A stretch of 30,000 nt of DNA from NCBI RefSeq assembly GCF_000372725.1, contig NW_005194754.1, positions 301,057 to 331,056 on the forward strand. Reading direction: 5' to 3'. Below are positions 18,878 to 28,199 of this stretch, in pieces. The position numbers and the translations under genes were made by a program. Source of the stretch: Emiliania huxleyi CCMP1516. Its lineage: Eukaryota > Haptophyta > Isochrysidales > Noelaerhabdaceae. The number at the start of each line of letters is the position of its first letter. Position 1 is the stretch's first letter. The notes under the pieces were generated by a model. That model was not told where the DNA came from and searched no databases. It saw only the letters and a program-made list of their open reading frames with translations.

Positions 18878-19383
18878 TCCTGTCCGGATAGCCGTATCGG
18901 ATAGGGGGCAACAAAACCACACACAAAACTCTCTGACAGGAAAATCTCTCTCTCTGAGAGTGGTTAGTCTCCTGCTAGCCCGGCTCGCCGGGACCCGGGT
19001 GCCGGGAGGGAGGAGGGAGGTAGGAGGTGGTTGCTCCGCCGCTGGACTACTGGGTACTACTTACTGGCCGCCTCGGTAGGAATACACACACACAATGCGC
19101 CTGCGCGCTGCGGGCGGACCCTCACAGGTCACAGCTCAGCTCACTCGCTGGAGCTCCCAGACAGACCGCAATTAATTAGGCGGTGAGTGAGTTTGCAGTT
19201 TGGGTTTGGGCTTGTTTAACCCCACGGCGTTGCGGCCGGCGCGTTAGTTAGGGGCAAATTGACATTTAGCGAGAAAGAAGAACTGCTAGCAGGAAATTAT
19301 TCACACGAAGGCGCTTTCAAAAAAAGAACTCCGAGGTGCGCGACGCGGCCCAAAAAGGCCCGGGACTCTCACCCACAGACTTC
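18878..19383. other. Upstream region of the desaturase-family gene
   Basis: No gene. Contains G-rich sequence near 18990-19025 and a small CA-repeat near 19083. It probably carries the promoter of the gene starting at 19384. No defined element can be named. Confidence 0.4.
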
Positions 19384-20337
19384 ATGGCGACCAGCAGGCC
19401 CCGCCCTTACCCTGTGGAGGAGGAGCCAGAGTTTCGTGCGGACCGAGCTCCGCCGGCAGCAGCTCCGCGTGGCGCTCTCGCCGCCGGCAAGGCCTCGCAC
19501 CTCATCACCGCCACGGTCGCGTTCTTCTGCGTCCGGTTTGTTAGTCTTCCCATGTGCGGCCATCTGACGCGTGCACTCGAGGCCATGTGGCCGGCCGCGC
19601 TGCGGCCGTACCTCGACCCGGCGCAGGACGACACCGCGGTCTTGATGGGCTGCAGTGCGCTGTCTGCCTACCTCGTCGTCGCGGTAGGACTCTGCTCGCT
19701 CCTGGACTGCCACCCGGAGGCGCACCGGTACAAGACGCAGGGCCACCGCTCCATCTTTACGTGGGATCAGTGGACGCGCGCGGTCGCCGTCGGGCTGTCC
19801 AATATCCTCCTCTTCTCCTGGTTCGCGACTATCCCGGCGTGGCAGCTGCAGCGGCGCGGAGGCGGCTCGGGCGCGTGGGACACGCCGCTGTCCTTGCCCA
19901 ACGAGCTGGCGTGCTTTGCGGTGCACGTCGTGACAATCGACGTGTGGTTCTACGTCACCCACCGCGCGCTCCACCTGCCGCTCCTGTACAAGTGGATCCA
20001 CAAGTTCCACCACGCCTTCAAGGCGCCCGCCGCCATCGCATGCGTGTACGCCAACCCGATCGAGTTCTGCGTCGGCAACGTCGGCGGCGTGGTTCTGGGG
20101 CCGGCGCTGACGCGCTGTCACCCCTACGCCGCCGCCTACTGGCTCGCCTTTTCCCTCACGTCGACGAGCCTGGCGCACAGCGGCTACCGCGCCTTTGGCG
20201 CAGAGGAGCACGATGCGCACCACGAGCACTTTTCGTGGAACTTCGGCGTCGGCATCTTGATGGACAGGGCGCTCGGCACGTGCCTGCCGGAGGGGCTGCG
20301 CGCGCGGGGGGGCGAGAAGATCATGAAGAGAAGCTGA
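19384..20337 (+). CDS. Fatty-acid hydroxylase / sterol desaturase superfamily membrane enzyme
   Basis: Di-iron oxygenase of lipid or sterol metabolism, expected in the ER membrane. 317 residues from the ATG at 19384, intronless. The three histidine boxes are intact: HRALH (193-197), HKFHH (206-210) and HDAHH (276-280). A further LAHSGY lies before the last box. Three or four hydrophobic segments precede the boxes (e.g. around residues 40-60, 82-105, 132-150 and 175-192). The sequence after the second box (YANPIEF, GPALT) and the ending NFGVGILMDRALGT fit the sterol C4-methyl oxidase / C5-desaturase type layout. The frame is open a little upstream, but no earlier ATG is present. The exact substrate (sterol, ceramide or fatty acid) cannot be told from sequence. 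Confidence 0.85.
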   Translation: MATSRPRPYPVEEEPEFRADRAPPAAAPRGALAAGKASHLITATVAFFCVRFVSLPMCGHLTRALEAMWPAALRPYLDPAQDDTAVLMGCSALSAYLVVAVGLCSLLDCHPEAHRYKTQGHRSIFTWDQWTRAVAVGLSNILLFSWFATIPAWQLQRRGGGSGAWDTPLSLPNELACFAVHVVTIDVWFYVTHRALHLPLLYKWIHKFHHAFKAPAAIACVYANPIEFCVGNVGGVVLGPALTRCHPYAAAYWLAFSLTSTSLAHSGYRAFGAEEHDAHHEHFSWNFGVGILMDRALGTCLPEGLRARGGEKIMKRS

Positions 20338-20584
20338 TCGTAATTCGTATAGGGCCGTCTTCTTGCTTACGTCACGCTACAGCCTACAGGGGACCCAGTC
20401 CAGTAGGAAATAGAAAATTCGAGGTCTAGCATGGCATAAATAAATAAATAAAACGGACATGCACATGGCGGCCCAAGCTAGGCCTAGGGTGCTAGGGAGG
20501 GCTGGGTCGTCGTCGAGGACAGACACGTCCCCACCTAGCATGGCACTTGGAGCATTTGGAGGCACTTGGAGTGCAGTCGGCAAC
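20338..20584. other. 3' flank of the desaturase-family gene
   Basis: Short non-coding stretch with an (aaat)n run near 20438-20455 that could serve in 3' end formation. Nothing else recognised. Confidence 0.4.
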
Positions 20585-20880
20585 CGCACGCCAAGGACCG
20601 GGAAAAAGAAAGAAAGAAAAACAGCCCACCCAAACGAGGGATAAAGAAAGAAAGAAATAAAACAGACACGCCAAACGAGGGATGGGACGAGGACAGGGTC
20701 CCCACCTGCACGAGCAGGATTTTGGAAGGACGATCAGGGGGACAGGTGGGGCTCTCCTGCTCCTGACAAACGAAAAGAAAGAAAGAAAGAAAACAGACAC
20801 GCCAAACGAGGGATGGGACGAGGACAGGGTCCCCACCTGCACGAGCAGGATTCTGACAAACGAGGGATCGGACCGCCACT
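20585..20880 (+). repeat. Dispersed repeat family E, tandem units
   Basis: Three units with A/G-rich starts (aaagaaagaaa) and cgccaaacgagggatggg. Two of them continue identically through gacagggtccccacctgc and ACGAGCAGGATT; the second is truncated at 20852 and joined to another gacaaacgaggga. It ends about 140 bases before the VPS52 start codon. Confidence 0.8.
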
Positions 20881-21022
20881 ATCATTTCTTCTCCGCTGAG
20901 AGCGGCGCCCGGCGCAGGAGTTGCTCGCAAGCCAAACACCACCTCGCAAAACCCTATCTCGGCAGCGCCAGGAGTCCGCGCGTAGCCATCCGCGGTTTCG
21001 CAGCGCGAGGAACTGCTGTGGG

Positions 21023-22493
21023 ATGGGCGGCGAGGCCGCCCCTGCGGCGGCCGACGCGCTGCGCGCGCTGTTGGAGGAGGAGGACGAGGATCTCACCGGC
21101 TTTGCGGAGGATGCGGCGGTGCAGGAGGCCCTGTCGTGCGGCCGCGACCTGCGGGAGCACGCCGAGGAGGTGGAGAGCTCGCTGCGCGCGGTGGAGAGGG
21201 AGTCGATCGCCGACTACATCAAGGAGAGCGAGTCGCTCGCCGGGCTGCACACCCAGATCCGCGAGTGCGACGGCGTGCTCGACACGATGGAGTCGATGCT
21301 GCGCGGCTTCCAGTCGGACCTGGCGTCCATCTCGGCGCAGATCAAGTACCTGCAGGACGAGAGCCTCTCGATGAACGTCCGGCTGCGCAACCGCAAGGCG
21401 GCCGAGACACAACTCTCGTCCTTCATCACGCAGATCGTCGTGCCGCCGGAGCTGATCTCGCAGATCTGCGAGGCCGAGGTGGACGCGTCCTACCTGGGCT
21501 ACGTGCAGCAGCTCGACGCCAAGGTCTCCTTCGCCAAGCTCGAGAGCACCGCCATGACTTCCGCCTGCGCCGACATCGCGCCCGAGCTCGAGAAGCTCCG
21601 CCTCAAGTCGGTGCAGCGCATACGCGACTTTCTGCTCGAGCGAGTCGGGCGGCTGAAGCGGCGGATGACAAACACGCAGATCCTGCAGAACTCGGTGCTG
21701 CTCAAGTACAAGGGGCTGTACGCCTTCCTCCAGAGCCACGCCCCCGACGTCTGCGCAGAGGCGCAAGAGGCGTAAAGGCCAAGCTGTCCGTACGCAGAGG
21801 AGCGATTAGTCATGCCCTGTCGATAGGTGCGGGAGGCGTACACGACCACCATGTCCTCCGTCTACCTGGCCAAGGCGCGGCCAGACACGTCCGAGACACC
21901 TTCGAGACGCTTCCGAGACGCTTCCGGGACGCCTCCTAGACAACACCTCCCACACCCCCCCGAGGCACACTTCACTTCCCAGACACCGTGCGTCTACGTC
22001 GCTGAGCTGCGGCGCGCCTGAGACAGAGAGCGAGCCCCAGAGCGAGCCCCGAGGCGGGGCCGCCCCACCGCCCGACCCTGCCCCCTTCTCCGCCCCGCAG
22101 GTCAAGACGGTCTTCGTGGAGGAGCAGCTCCTCGCCGACAACGGCAAGATGATCAGCTTCGTCAAGCAGGCCGAGCCCCTGCTCGTGCCCGGCGCGCCGC
22201 CCGAGGACGCGGCCAAGGTGGACAAGGGGGCGATGGAGCACCTCACGCGCGAGTTTTACGACAAGTGGAAGGCGGGCATCGAGGCGATCCACCGCGACGT
22301 GGTCCAGTCCTTCTCCAACTTCAAGCTCGGGATGGACATCCTCAAGCAAGTGCTCACCCAGCTCCTGCTCTACTACACGCGCTTCCTCGACCTCGTCAAG
22401 CAAGCCTTCCCGCACGGGCCGCCCTTCGCGCAGTACATCCTCTCCATCCCCACGCTGATGAACGAGATCAAGCACTTCTCGAGAAATTTCTAG
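21023..22493 (+). CDS. VPS52: VPS52-like GARP tethering-complex subunit, central region missing
   Basis: VPS52 is a subunit of the GARP complex, which tethers endosome-derived vesicles at the trans-Golgi. Exon 1 (21023-21769, 249 codons) holds the family N-terminus: ESLAGLHTQIRECDGVLDTM, FQSDLASISAQIKYLQDES and SMNVRLRNRKAAE, a coiled-coil region, then RRMTNTQILQNSVLLKYKGL. A 66-bp GC-AG intron (21770-21835) joins to AYTTTMSSVYLAK. The last exon (22101-22493) gives the family C-terminus: MISFVKQAE, DVVQSFSNFK, LTQLLLYYTRF and ending SRNF. Only ~226 bases (21875-22100) lie between, so roughly 300 residues of the usual ~700 are absent. A GC-AG join 21874/22101 would keep frame and give ~393 residues. 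This may be a shortened gene, a pseudogene or an assembly collapse. The identity of both ends is clear. Confidence 0.8.
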
Positions 22494-23414
22494 CGCCCAG
22501 CCGCCCGCCGGTGGGGGAGAGGCCTCTGAGCTGCAGAGGACTGGCGCTCTCTGTGTCGAGTCGACGCCTTTAGTCGTGACGTCGTCCTTGAAACCCCTAT
22601 TGTCGCGCATCGCGCGCGCTGTCGCATGTGATGTCTCGTGTATTACTGTGTCTCCAGACTCCACCGCGCACGAAAGCCGTGAGTCGACTGTCGGACACAT
22701 AGAGGCAAGAGGGAGACACGAGCTCAGCTCGGCCAGCGGCCCAGCCTCTAGAGCGGAGAGAATAAAGAAATAAAAACGGTCAAACTCTCTCTGTGAGACG
22801 AGATATGGGATTTAGGGACATGTGTCCCCGCCCTGCACGATCTTGGTGTGAGGGATCTTCAATCCGTCCCCTCACCCCTGGTAACTACCCGACACTAGAA
22901 GAGCAGCAAGAGTTGGGGCTATGGTCGCGGGAGAGCCGCTGCGCCGCGTGGGCGCGCCTACACCGCGCTTGCTCCGCTCGCCACCTCTCGCAAAGGTCCA
23001 AAGTCATAGCCATCACCTCCTCCGGCAAGTCCTTTTCGCCTATCTCGCCGTCCCTCCATGCCTGGTATAGAGCTCGTCGTCATAGCCATTATTTATTGCA
23101 TCACAGCCTGCTGCACTTGCGTCGTGCACAACCCTGCCACCCTATATCCCGCGCCTCAGCGTCGGAAAATTCGAGCTCGGAGTCATACCCGGAAGCAGGC
23201 GCAGACGGCCGCGGCGATTTGGCAGGCGGCGAGGTGGGGGAGGGAGAGCGCGGCGGTGCGCGCTCGGTGCTCCCGCTCTGGTGCCAGAAGGGCCAGAGCG
23301 TGCTAGCGGACAGGCACACCCAATCCACAAAAAACGCCCAGCACACGCGCACCACACGTCAGCGACGCGGGACGCGCCGATCGATTCTCAACGAGATTTG
23401 ACATTTGTCCGCAG
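22494..23414. other. Intergenic region up to the retrotransposon
   Basis: An AATAAAG-rich stretch at 22761-22775 could be a 3' end signal for the VPS52 gene. Frames at 22793-23401 (plus) and 23101-23355 (minus, with GYDSELEFSDAEA) are open but unsupported. The left LTR of the copia-type element starts at 23415. Confidence 0.4.
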
Positions 23415-23598
23415 TGTTCCCGGGCATTCACACTATATTCCTCTGAGATAATATTATATTTCGCCGCCACCGCGGCGCGCGCGCTTTATCCGCGCGCTAT
23501 ATTAGTAGAGCCAAACTTGTGTTCTTGTTTTGGATCAAACTTGTTTACAGCTCACTTCAGCGCGATGCGGCCCCTGTCTAGCCTCCTGCTCCTATGCA
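23415..23598 (+). repeat. Left LTR
   Basis: 184 bases, starts TGTTCCCGGGC. It contains an AT-rich block (gataatattatatttcg) that may hold the promoter and two copies of a CGCGCGC-type palindrome. It matches the right LTR apart from two bases. Confidence 0.9.
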
Positions 23599-24698
23599 GC
23601 AGCTATGGCGGGACCGCTATCGAGTATGGCTTCCCCTCCGGGAAGAACGGCCTCGACTACTGCATCGCCGAGGCCGACACCACCAGCGACATGACAGCGT
23701 CGACCACCATGGCAGCTCCACCATGGACAAGCCTTGCACCCTATATGTCAGCCACCACCTGGGCGCCTGGCGTGTGCGAGCACAACCCTATGCGGGATGA
23801 AGGATCTGAACAATACACTCGGCCGGCCTCTTTGAGCCCGTCCGAGTCCACCATTTGTTTCGACGATCCATTTTTTGACTTCTTCCTCGCTATTTGCAGA
23901 CTTCAGACCAGAACAAGTGAGGACACGTGTGCCTCCACTCACACTACCTCCCAGGCGATGGAGCACGCGCTACAGTCGGCTCCTGAGGCCTCACCCACCT
24001 ACTGCGGCCAATCTGAATTTTCGGCCCTCCGCAGCCCCGCGATACAGGTGCACTCATGGCCCAATACGATGGCGCTACAATTCATGAGGCACGGGACTCT
24101 TGCTGCGACAACCCAGCCCCATAGGAAGCCTGCGACATACATGCCGCCGCCACCTTTGCTGGATCACTCAATGCTGCCCATTCTTCTGGGCCAGTGCGAC
24201 GGGAACGGCTTCCTTTGCCTCCAAAATGTTTCACCGTGGAATGCTACAGTTGACCCTACACCTTGGCAGAAAGTCCTTCCCCGGGACCACTCGGACACGT
24301 CGAGTGCAGGAGAGGCATTGTACCATGGGACATGTTCTTCTGGAAAGGAGCTTGCCACCTACCAAGCCCTTGAGACCTTGAGCAGTGGGACAGAGGTAGT
24401 GCCCTTCAACAATGGGACATGTGGTATCATCTGGCCACTCCATGGAACCACCGATGCTGCGAAAGCCCTTTGCCTTGATCACTTTCGGCGACGCGGCAAG
24501 CGCGATTGGGTCAAATACGAGCTCCATTGGAACTATGTGTTCTCAAACAAGAATTGCGCTCGGGTACAGTCCACATGGATGGGAATGATCTGGCCATTTT
24601 TTCTTTGCTTTGCTCTCGTTGGGTTCCTTTTCCTTGCTTACTCCCTGCTGACAAGTGCACTGGACAATTGGCGACCTGTTTGCTTACCAGACCGTTAG
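23565..24698 (+). CDS. Membrane-protein-like ORF inside the LTR element (env-like layout, unassigned)
   Basis: 377 residues from the ATG at 23565, which lies in the left LTR. The start, MRPLSSLLLLCSS, looks like a signal peptide. The body has about a dozen cysteines and N-glycosylation-type sites (NVS, NAT, NGT). A strong hydrophobic segment near the end (MIWPFFLCFALVGFLFLAYS) is followed by a short tail. That is the type I membrane layout also seen in envelope-like genes of some LTR elements. I see no gag zinc knuckle, protease or integrase motif and recognise no family. Its last 44 bases overlap the RNase H frame in a different register. It could be an env-like gene, a captured host gene or fused non-coding DNA; the long open frame argues against the last. 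Confidence 0.4.
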   Translation: MRPLSSLLLLCSSYGGTAIEYGFPSGKNGLDYCIAEADTTSDMTASTTMAAPPWTSLAPYMSATTWAPGVCEHNPMRDEGSEQYTRPASLSPSESTICFDDPFFDFFLAICRLQTRTSEDTCASTHTTSQAMEHALQSAPEASPTYCGQSEFSALRSPAIQVHSWPNTMALQFMRHGTLAATTQPHRKPATYMPPPPLLDHSMLPILLGQCDGNGFLCLQNVSPWNATVDPTPWQKVLPRDHSDTSSAGEALYHGTCSSGKELATYQALETLSSGTEVVPFNNGTCGIIWPLHGTTDAAKALCLDHFRRRGKRDWVKYELHWNYVFSNKNCARVQSTWMGMIWPFFLCFALVGFLFLAYSLLTSALDNWRPVCLPDR

Positions 24699-25404
24699 CA
24701 GCCTATTGATTATCCATGAATACGACGAGATGTCCGAGTTCCGCACCGCCTACATGGCCATCGTCGGCGGACTACTGTGGCTTGCCAATATGACGCGCGT
24801 CGACATTGCTTATTCAGCGTCTCAGCTTGCTCGCTTCATGACTAATCCTGGCCCGTCGCATTTTAAAGCCGCCATCCGGGTGCTTATCTACGTGCGCGAC
24901 ACAGCTGACCGCGCCCTCGTCATGCAGCCGAACCCCAACCGCAACCTTGAGAGCTACGTCGATTCAAACTGGGCAACGAAGTTCTCTTGCTCCGGTGGCA
25001 TGTTCTTCTTCTACGGATGTCTCTTCCACTGGTTCTCCAAAATGCAGCGATCTGTCACGCTGTCTAGTGCCGAGGCAGAGTTCTTTGGCGCCATGCTAGC
25101 CGCCAAGGAGGTGATTTTCATCCGTGAGCTACTGATCGACCTTGGATTTTCCATCGACGGCGCCAGCGTCATCAACTGCGACAGCAAATCCGCCGTCGGC
25201 ATGGCCTTCGATCCCGTTGCCTTCAAGAAGACCAAGCACATCTTGCGCGCCGCCGAGTTTCTTCGCGATCTCGTCAGCCGTGGCGTTATCTCTGTCGAAC
25301 ACCTCCCCGGCGTCGTGATGCTCGCCGACCTGCTCACGAAGGCTGCCTCGCGGGCCATCTTTACTGGCCTGATCAAGCAGCTCGACGACTTTCATGCCCT
25401 TTGA
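24655..25404 (+). CDS. Ty1/copia RNase H and RT C-terminal remnant
   Basis: The 5' end is truncated (the first ATG in frame is at 24730). The conserved copia tail is intact: FRTAYMAIVGGLLWLANMTR, DIAYSASQLARFM, then the RNase H acidic residues in YVDSNWA, SSAEAEFF and NCDSKSA. KKTKHI and ADLLTKA follow before the stop at 25404. This piece normally ends the pol polyprotein, just upstream of the right LTR, as here. Without reverse transcriptase it is a remnant. Confidence 0.85.
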   Translation: MHWTIGDLFAYQTVSSLLIIHEYDEMSEFRTAYMAIVGGLLWLANMTRVDIAYSASQLARFMTNPGPSHFKAAIRVLIYVRDTADRALVMQPNPNRNLESYVDSNWATKFSCSGGMFFFYGCLFHWFSKMQRSVTLSSAEAEFFGAMLAAKEVIFIRELLIDLGFSIDGASVINCDSKSAVGMAFDPVAFKKTKHILRAAEFLRDLVSRGVISVEHLPGVVMLADLLTKAASRAIFTGLIKQLDDFHAL

Positions 25405-25448
25405 ATTTATTTGTCCCTCGCGCCCCGCACTCGGGCCAGGGGAGGGGC

Positions 25449-25634
25449 TGTTCCCGGGCATTCACACTATATTCCTCTGAGATAATATTATATTTCGCCG
25501 CCACCGCGGCGCGCGCGCTTTATCCGCGCGCTATATTAGTAGAGCCAAACTTGTGTTCTTGTTTTGGATCAAACTTGTTTACAGCTCACTTCAGCGCGAT
25601 GCGGCCCCTGTCTAGCCTCCTCTGCTCCTATGCA
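25449..25634 (+). repeat. Right LTR
   Basis: 186 bases, identical to the left LTR except for two extra bases (CT) near its end. It is preceded by a purine-rich tract. Confidence 0.9.
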
Positions 25635-25811
25635 GCAGCGCGGCGCCGCGCGCGGACTAGCTGAGCGACAGAGCGAGACTCGCGTACGGTGCTCGGAGGG
25701 AGGTCTCTGTGCACGTACTACATACTGTACAGCGCGGCTACAGTACGCCACGCAATCCAAGTCACAGTTCCGTACACGCGGTATGGGGTATGCCGCTTGC
25801 AACTTGCATGG

Positions 25812-26561
25812 TCACGCCCCGCAGGGAGGGTGACTCGCCACCGCGTCCGCCAGCTCCAAGAAGGAGCTCACGACGACGGTTGGGCCCGGGCTGTCTGCCC
25901 ACGGATCCATGACGTAGTTCGGCCGCTCGCCGCGCTTCATCCACGCCGTCCTCCAGCCGCACGCGGCGGCGCCGAGGATGTCGAACGGGTTGCTCGAGAC
26001 GAGCCACGTGTCCTCCTCCGAGGAGCCTGCCCGCTCCATCAGATAGGCGTACGTCGCGGCGTGCGGCTTGAAGACGGGCGACGGCATGTCGTCCACGACC
26101 ACGGTGTCCACGAAGCTGCCGCTCAGCTCTGCGTTTGCGAGCAGGCAGCGCACGTCTGAGCTCGTCCCGTTGGAGAAGGCGTAGCAGCGGTGGTTCGCCG
26201 CAGCGAGCTGGTCGAGGCCGGGCTTGCAGTCCGCAAACGCCGGCAGAAGGAGGTAGGCGCCACACAGCCGCTCTCGCTCCTCCTCAGATAGTTCCGCGTC
26301 AAACATCTCGCAGCAAAAGTCGAGCGCTTCGCGCGTGGCCACGGTCATCGGCCTGTAGGCATCCATGCACGTGCGCCGGAAGGTGTACTCGAGCTGCTTG
26401 GCCCGCCACATGCTGTTGAAGGCCGGCTCCTTTGCGTCGATGGCCGGCATAGCGCGCATCATGCTGCCGAGGCCCTTGACGTCAAACGTCGTGCCGTACA
26501 TATCGAAAGCCAGAGTCGCGCGGCCGGACGAGCTGCTGAAGCGCCGCAGCGTGGCGCGCAT
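25812..26561 (-). CDS. Haloacid dehalogenase (HAD) superfamily hydrolase, type II dehalogenase-like
   Basis: 249 residues from the ATG at 26561, intronless. The N-terminus MRATLRRFSSSSGRAT is Arg/Ser-rich without acids, a likely mitochondrial (or plastid) presequence. HAD motifs in order: FDMYGTTFD with nucleophile Asp20, SNGT (motif II), FKPH with the motif III Lys, and VSSNPFDILGA (motif IV). The helical cap lies between motifs I and II. Spacing and the SSNxFD motif resemble L-2-haloacid dehalogenases, but eukaryotic members often act on other small acids or phosphates, so the substrate is open. The frame continues upstream from a GTG at 26615; the ATG is preferred. Confidence 0.85.
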   Translation of the reverse strand: MRATLRRFSSSSGRATLAFDMYGTTFDVKGLGSMMRAMPAIDAKEPAFNSMWRAKQLEYTFRRTCMDAYRPMTVATREALDFCCEMFDAELSEEERERLCGAYLLLPAFADCKPGLDQLAAANHRCYAFSNGTSSDVRCLLANAELSGSFVDTVVVDDMPSPVFKPHAATYAYLMERAGSSEEDTWLVSSNPFDILGAAACGWRTAWMKRGERPNYVMDPWADSPGPTVVVSSFLELADAVASHPPCGA

Positions 26562-26833
26562 GTTGTGTGTGTGGCTGGTTTTACAGGATGCTACAGTAGC
26601 CGGTACGAGGCTCACGTCGCTGGGCGTCGCTGGATGGATGCGAACACCAGTGATGTGTCCTACAGGTACCTAGGTATGAACAACGAGAAGACAAATGCCG
26701 TTTGCTGATAAATATATAATATATTTGTAATGGTGCCACAACTTCCATCCCTTCTTGCCCGGCATAGCAAAACCAAGCGGCCGATTGTACTCGCTGGCAA
26801 CCGCCCGATTTTTATAATCCTATCCTATTATAC
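26562..26833. other. Upstream region of the HAD gene
   Basis: Includes an AT-rich palindromic run (aaatatataatatatttg, 26710-26727) that could contain core promoter sequence. No gene. Confidence 0.4.
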
Positions 26834-28199
26834 TACAGTGGGTTGCTGAGGGAGGGTGTAGAGGATGTAGAGTGTAGAGCGCTGTAGAGCTGTAGAGATG
26901 TAGAGCGCTCTGGAGCGCTGTAGAGCTGTAGAGCTCTACATCGGCTGCGTGACGAGGCGGGTGCGTTGTAGAGCGATGTAGAGCGCGATTTTGCTGTAGA
27001 GTTTGTTGTAGAGGCTCTACAGCCAAACCGCCGGGAAGGCAGTGACTCAAAGAGGTCGAGTCGCACTAATGGGGTGTCTCCGAGCTTACTGGAGCTCTGA
27101 TGGACGGCCCTGACTATCACTGACACACAGAGACGGTCACTCTGACGGCACACAACACCCTATAACTGCGTCATGACCAGCCTGCCATGCGTCGCCGGTG
27201 CCGCATTCGTCGCTGTGCTTCTTTAGCAGGCGGTGGACTATCGGCTGCGAGGACGGTCGCATTTGCGCGAGGCGAGGCGAGCATTCAGACGCGTTGCATG
27301 CGCCATGACTCGCGCCAGCGCGTGCGGGAGCTCCTGGCTGAGCGTTGAGTCCAGGCGAGTTGCGCTGGCCACGATCGCTACGCCAAGCCGAGCTGACGCG
27401 CCGAGGCGCCGGCCAGTCGCAGCCGTGAGGCATGCCACAGCAGCAGAGGCACCTCCCACCCATTGGGCGGGCAGACAGAAGGCCAGGGCAGCACTGGTAA
27501 GTGCAACGCGCCTCATGTCGGAGAGCGACCGTGCCTCGTTCGCCGCTTATGATGTAGAGTTTGTTGTAGAGATTTCACGTTGTAGAGCGCCTCTACATCG
27601 CTCTACAACGCACCCGCCTCGTCACGCGGTGGATGTAGAGCTCTACAGCTCTACAGCACTCTCCAGCTCTACAGCTCTACAGCGCTCTACACTCTACATC
27701 CTCTACACCCTCCCTCAGGTGGGTTGCGGGCATTAAGAAAACGTCGCATTAAGAAACCCTACCAAGCGATTTCCGCAAAAATCTAAGAAACCACGGGGCG
27801 CCGCAGGCGCGGCCCCGAGAAAAGGCCAGACACGAGTGTGAACGGGTCCGGAGCCCCAGCTGCAGCTCAAAATTTCTCTTCGCCTGGGCCTGCGGCAGCG
27901 CACTTGTCACTTTTCAAGTCTGCGGTGTTCTGAGTGGAGTGGTCAGTGGATGGAGGCGTGTGTGCGTCTTCCCCTCATCCAGAGAGCCGACTCGGCGGCA
28001 GACTCTTGGCATCGCCCTCGCGGACCGAGCTTTAACACTCTTCTTACCTAAAAATCCTTCGGGCCGGCGCTCTGGCTTGATTGAGTGCCCCGCCCGGAGC
28101 TAAGAAACCACGGCGTGGGGTGGATGAGGGCTGTGGAAAGGCTTAGAAACGGCGGCGTGCCGCGGAATCCTGTTTTCTTAATGCCCGCAACCCACTGTA
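26834..28199. mobile_element. Tc1/mariner-like MITE, interrupted by a hAT-like MITE
   Basis: The left end TA-CAGTGGGTTG (26834-26845) is cut by the hAT-like element and resumes after it as GTGGGTTGCGGGCATTAAG (27719 on). The right end is the complement, closing with CACTG-TA at 28199. The terminal inverted repeats match over 26 bases, and both borders show the TA duplication expected of Tc1/mariner. Without the insertion it would be about 481 bp. No transposase. Confidence 0.85.
26846..27718 (+). mobile_element. hAT-like MITE, copy B (873 bp), nested
   Basis: Terminal inverted repeats start CTGAGGGAGGGTGTAGAGGA and extend ~165 bases as GTAGAG-type subrepeats on both sides. The target duplication GTGGGTTG is perfect, at 26838-26845 and 27719-27726. 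The interior is the reverse complement of copy A (17196-18121). No transposase frame. Confidence 0.92.

Larger units (their letters stand above)
23415..25638 (+). mobile_element. Short LTR retrotransposon, Ty1/copia class, internally deleted
   Basis: Two near-identical LTRs, 23415-23598 and 25449-25634, begin TGTTCCCGGGC and end TATGCA (possibly extended by a shared GCAGC). They differ only by a 2-base indel, so insertion is recent. A purine-rich tract (agggaggggc-like, 25438-25448) precedes the right LTR. The interior is ~1.85 kb and encodes a membrane-protein-like ORF followed by a copia RNase H region. Gag, protease, integrase and most of the reverse transcriptase are absent, so the element cannot move on its own. 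GCAG borders both outer ends but also follows the left LTR, so the target duplication is uncertain. Confidence 0.85.

Noticed and set aside
22793..23401. 202-codon plus frame and an 84-codon minus frame (23101-23355)
   Set aside because: No domain, weak starts and biased composition. The acidic GYDSELEFSDAEA stretch is interesting but insufficient.
25635..25638. GCAG as target-site duplication of the LTR element
   Set aside because: The same four bases also follow the left LTR internally, so they may be part of the LTR end and not a duplication.
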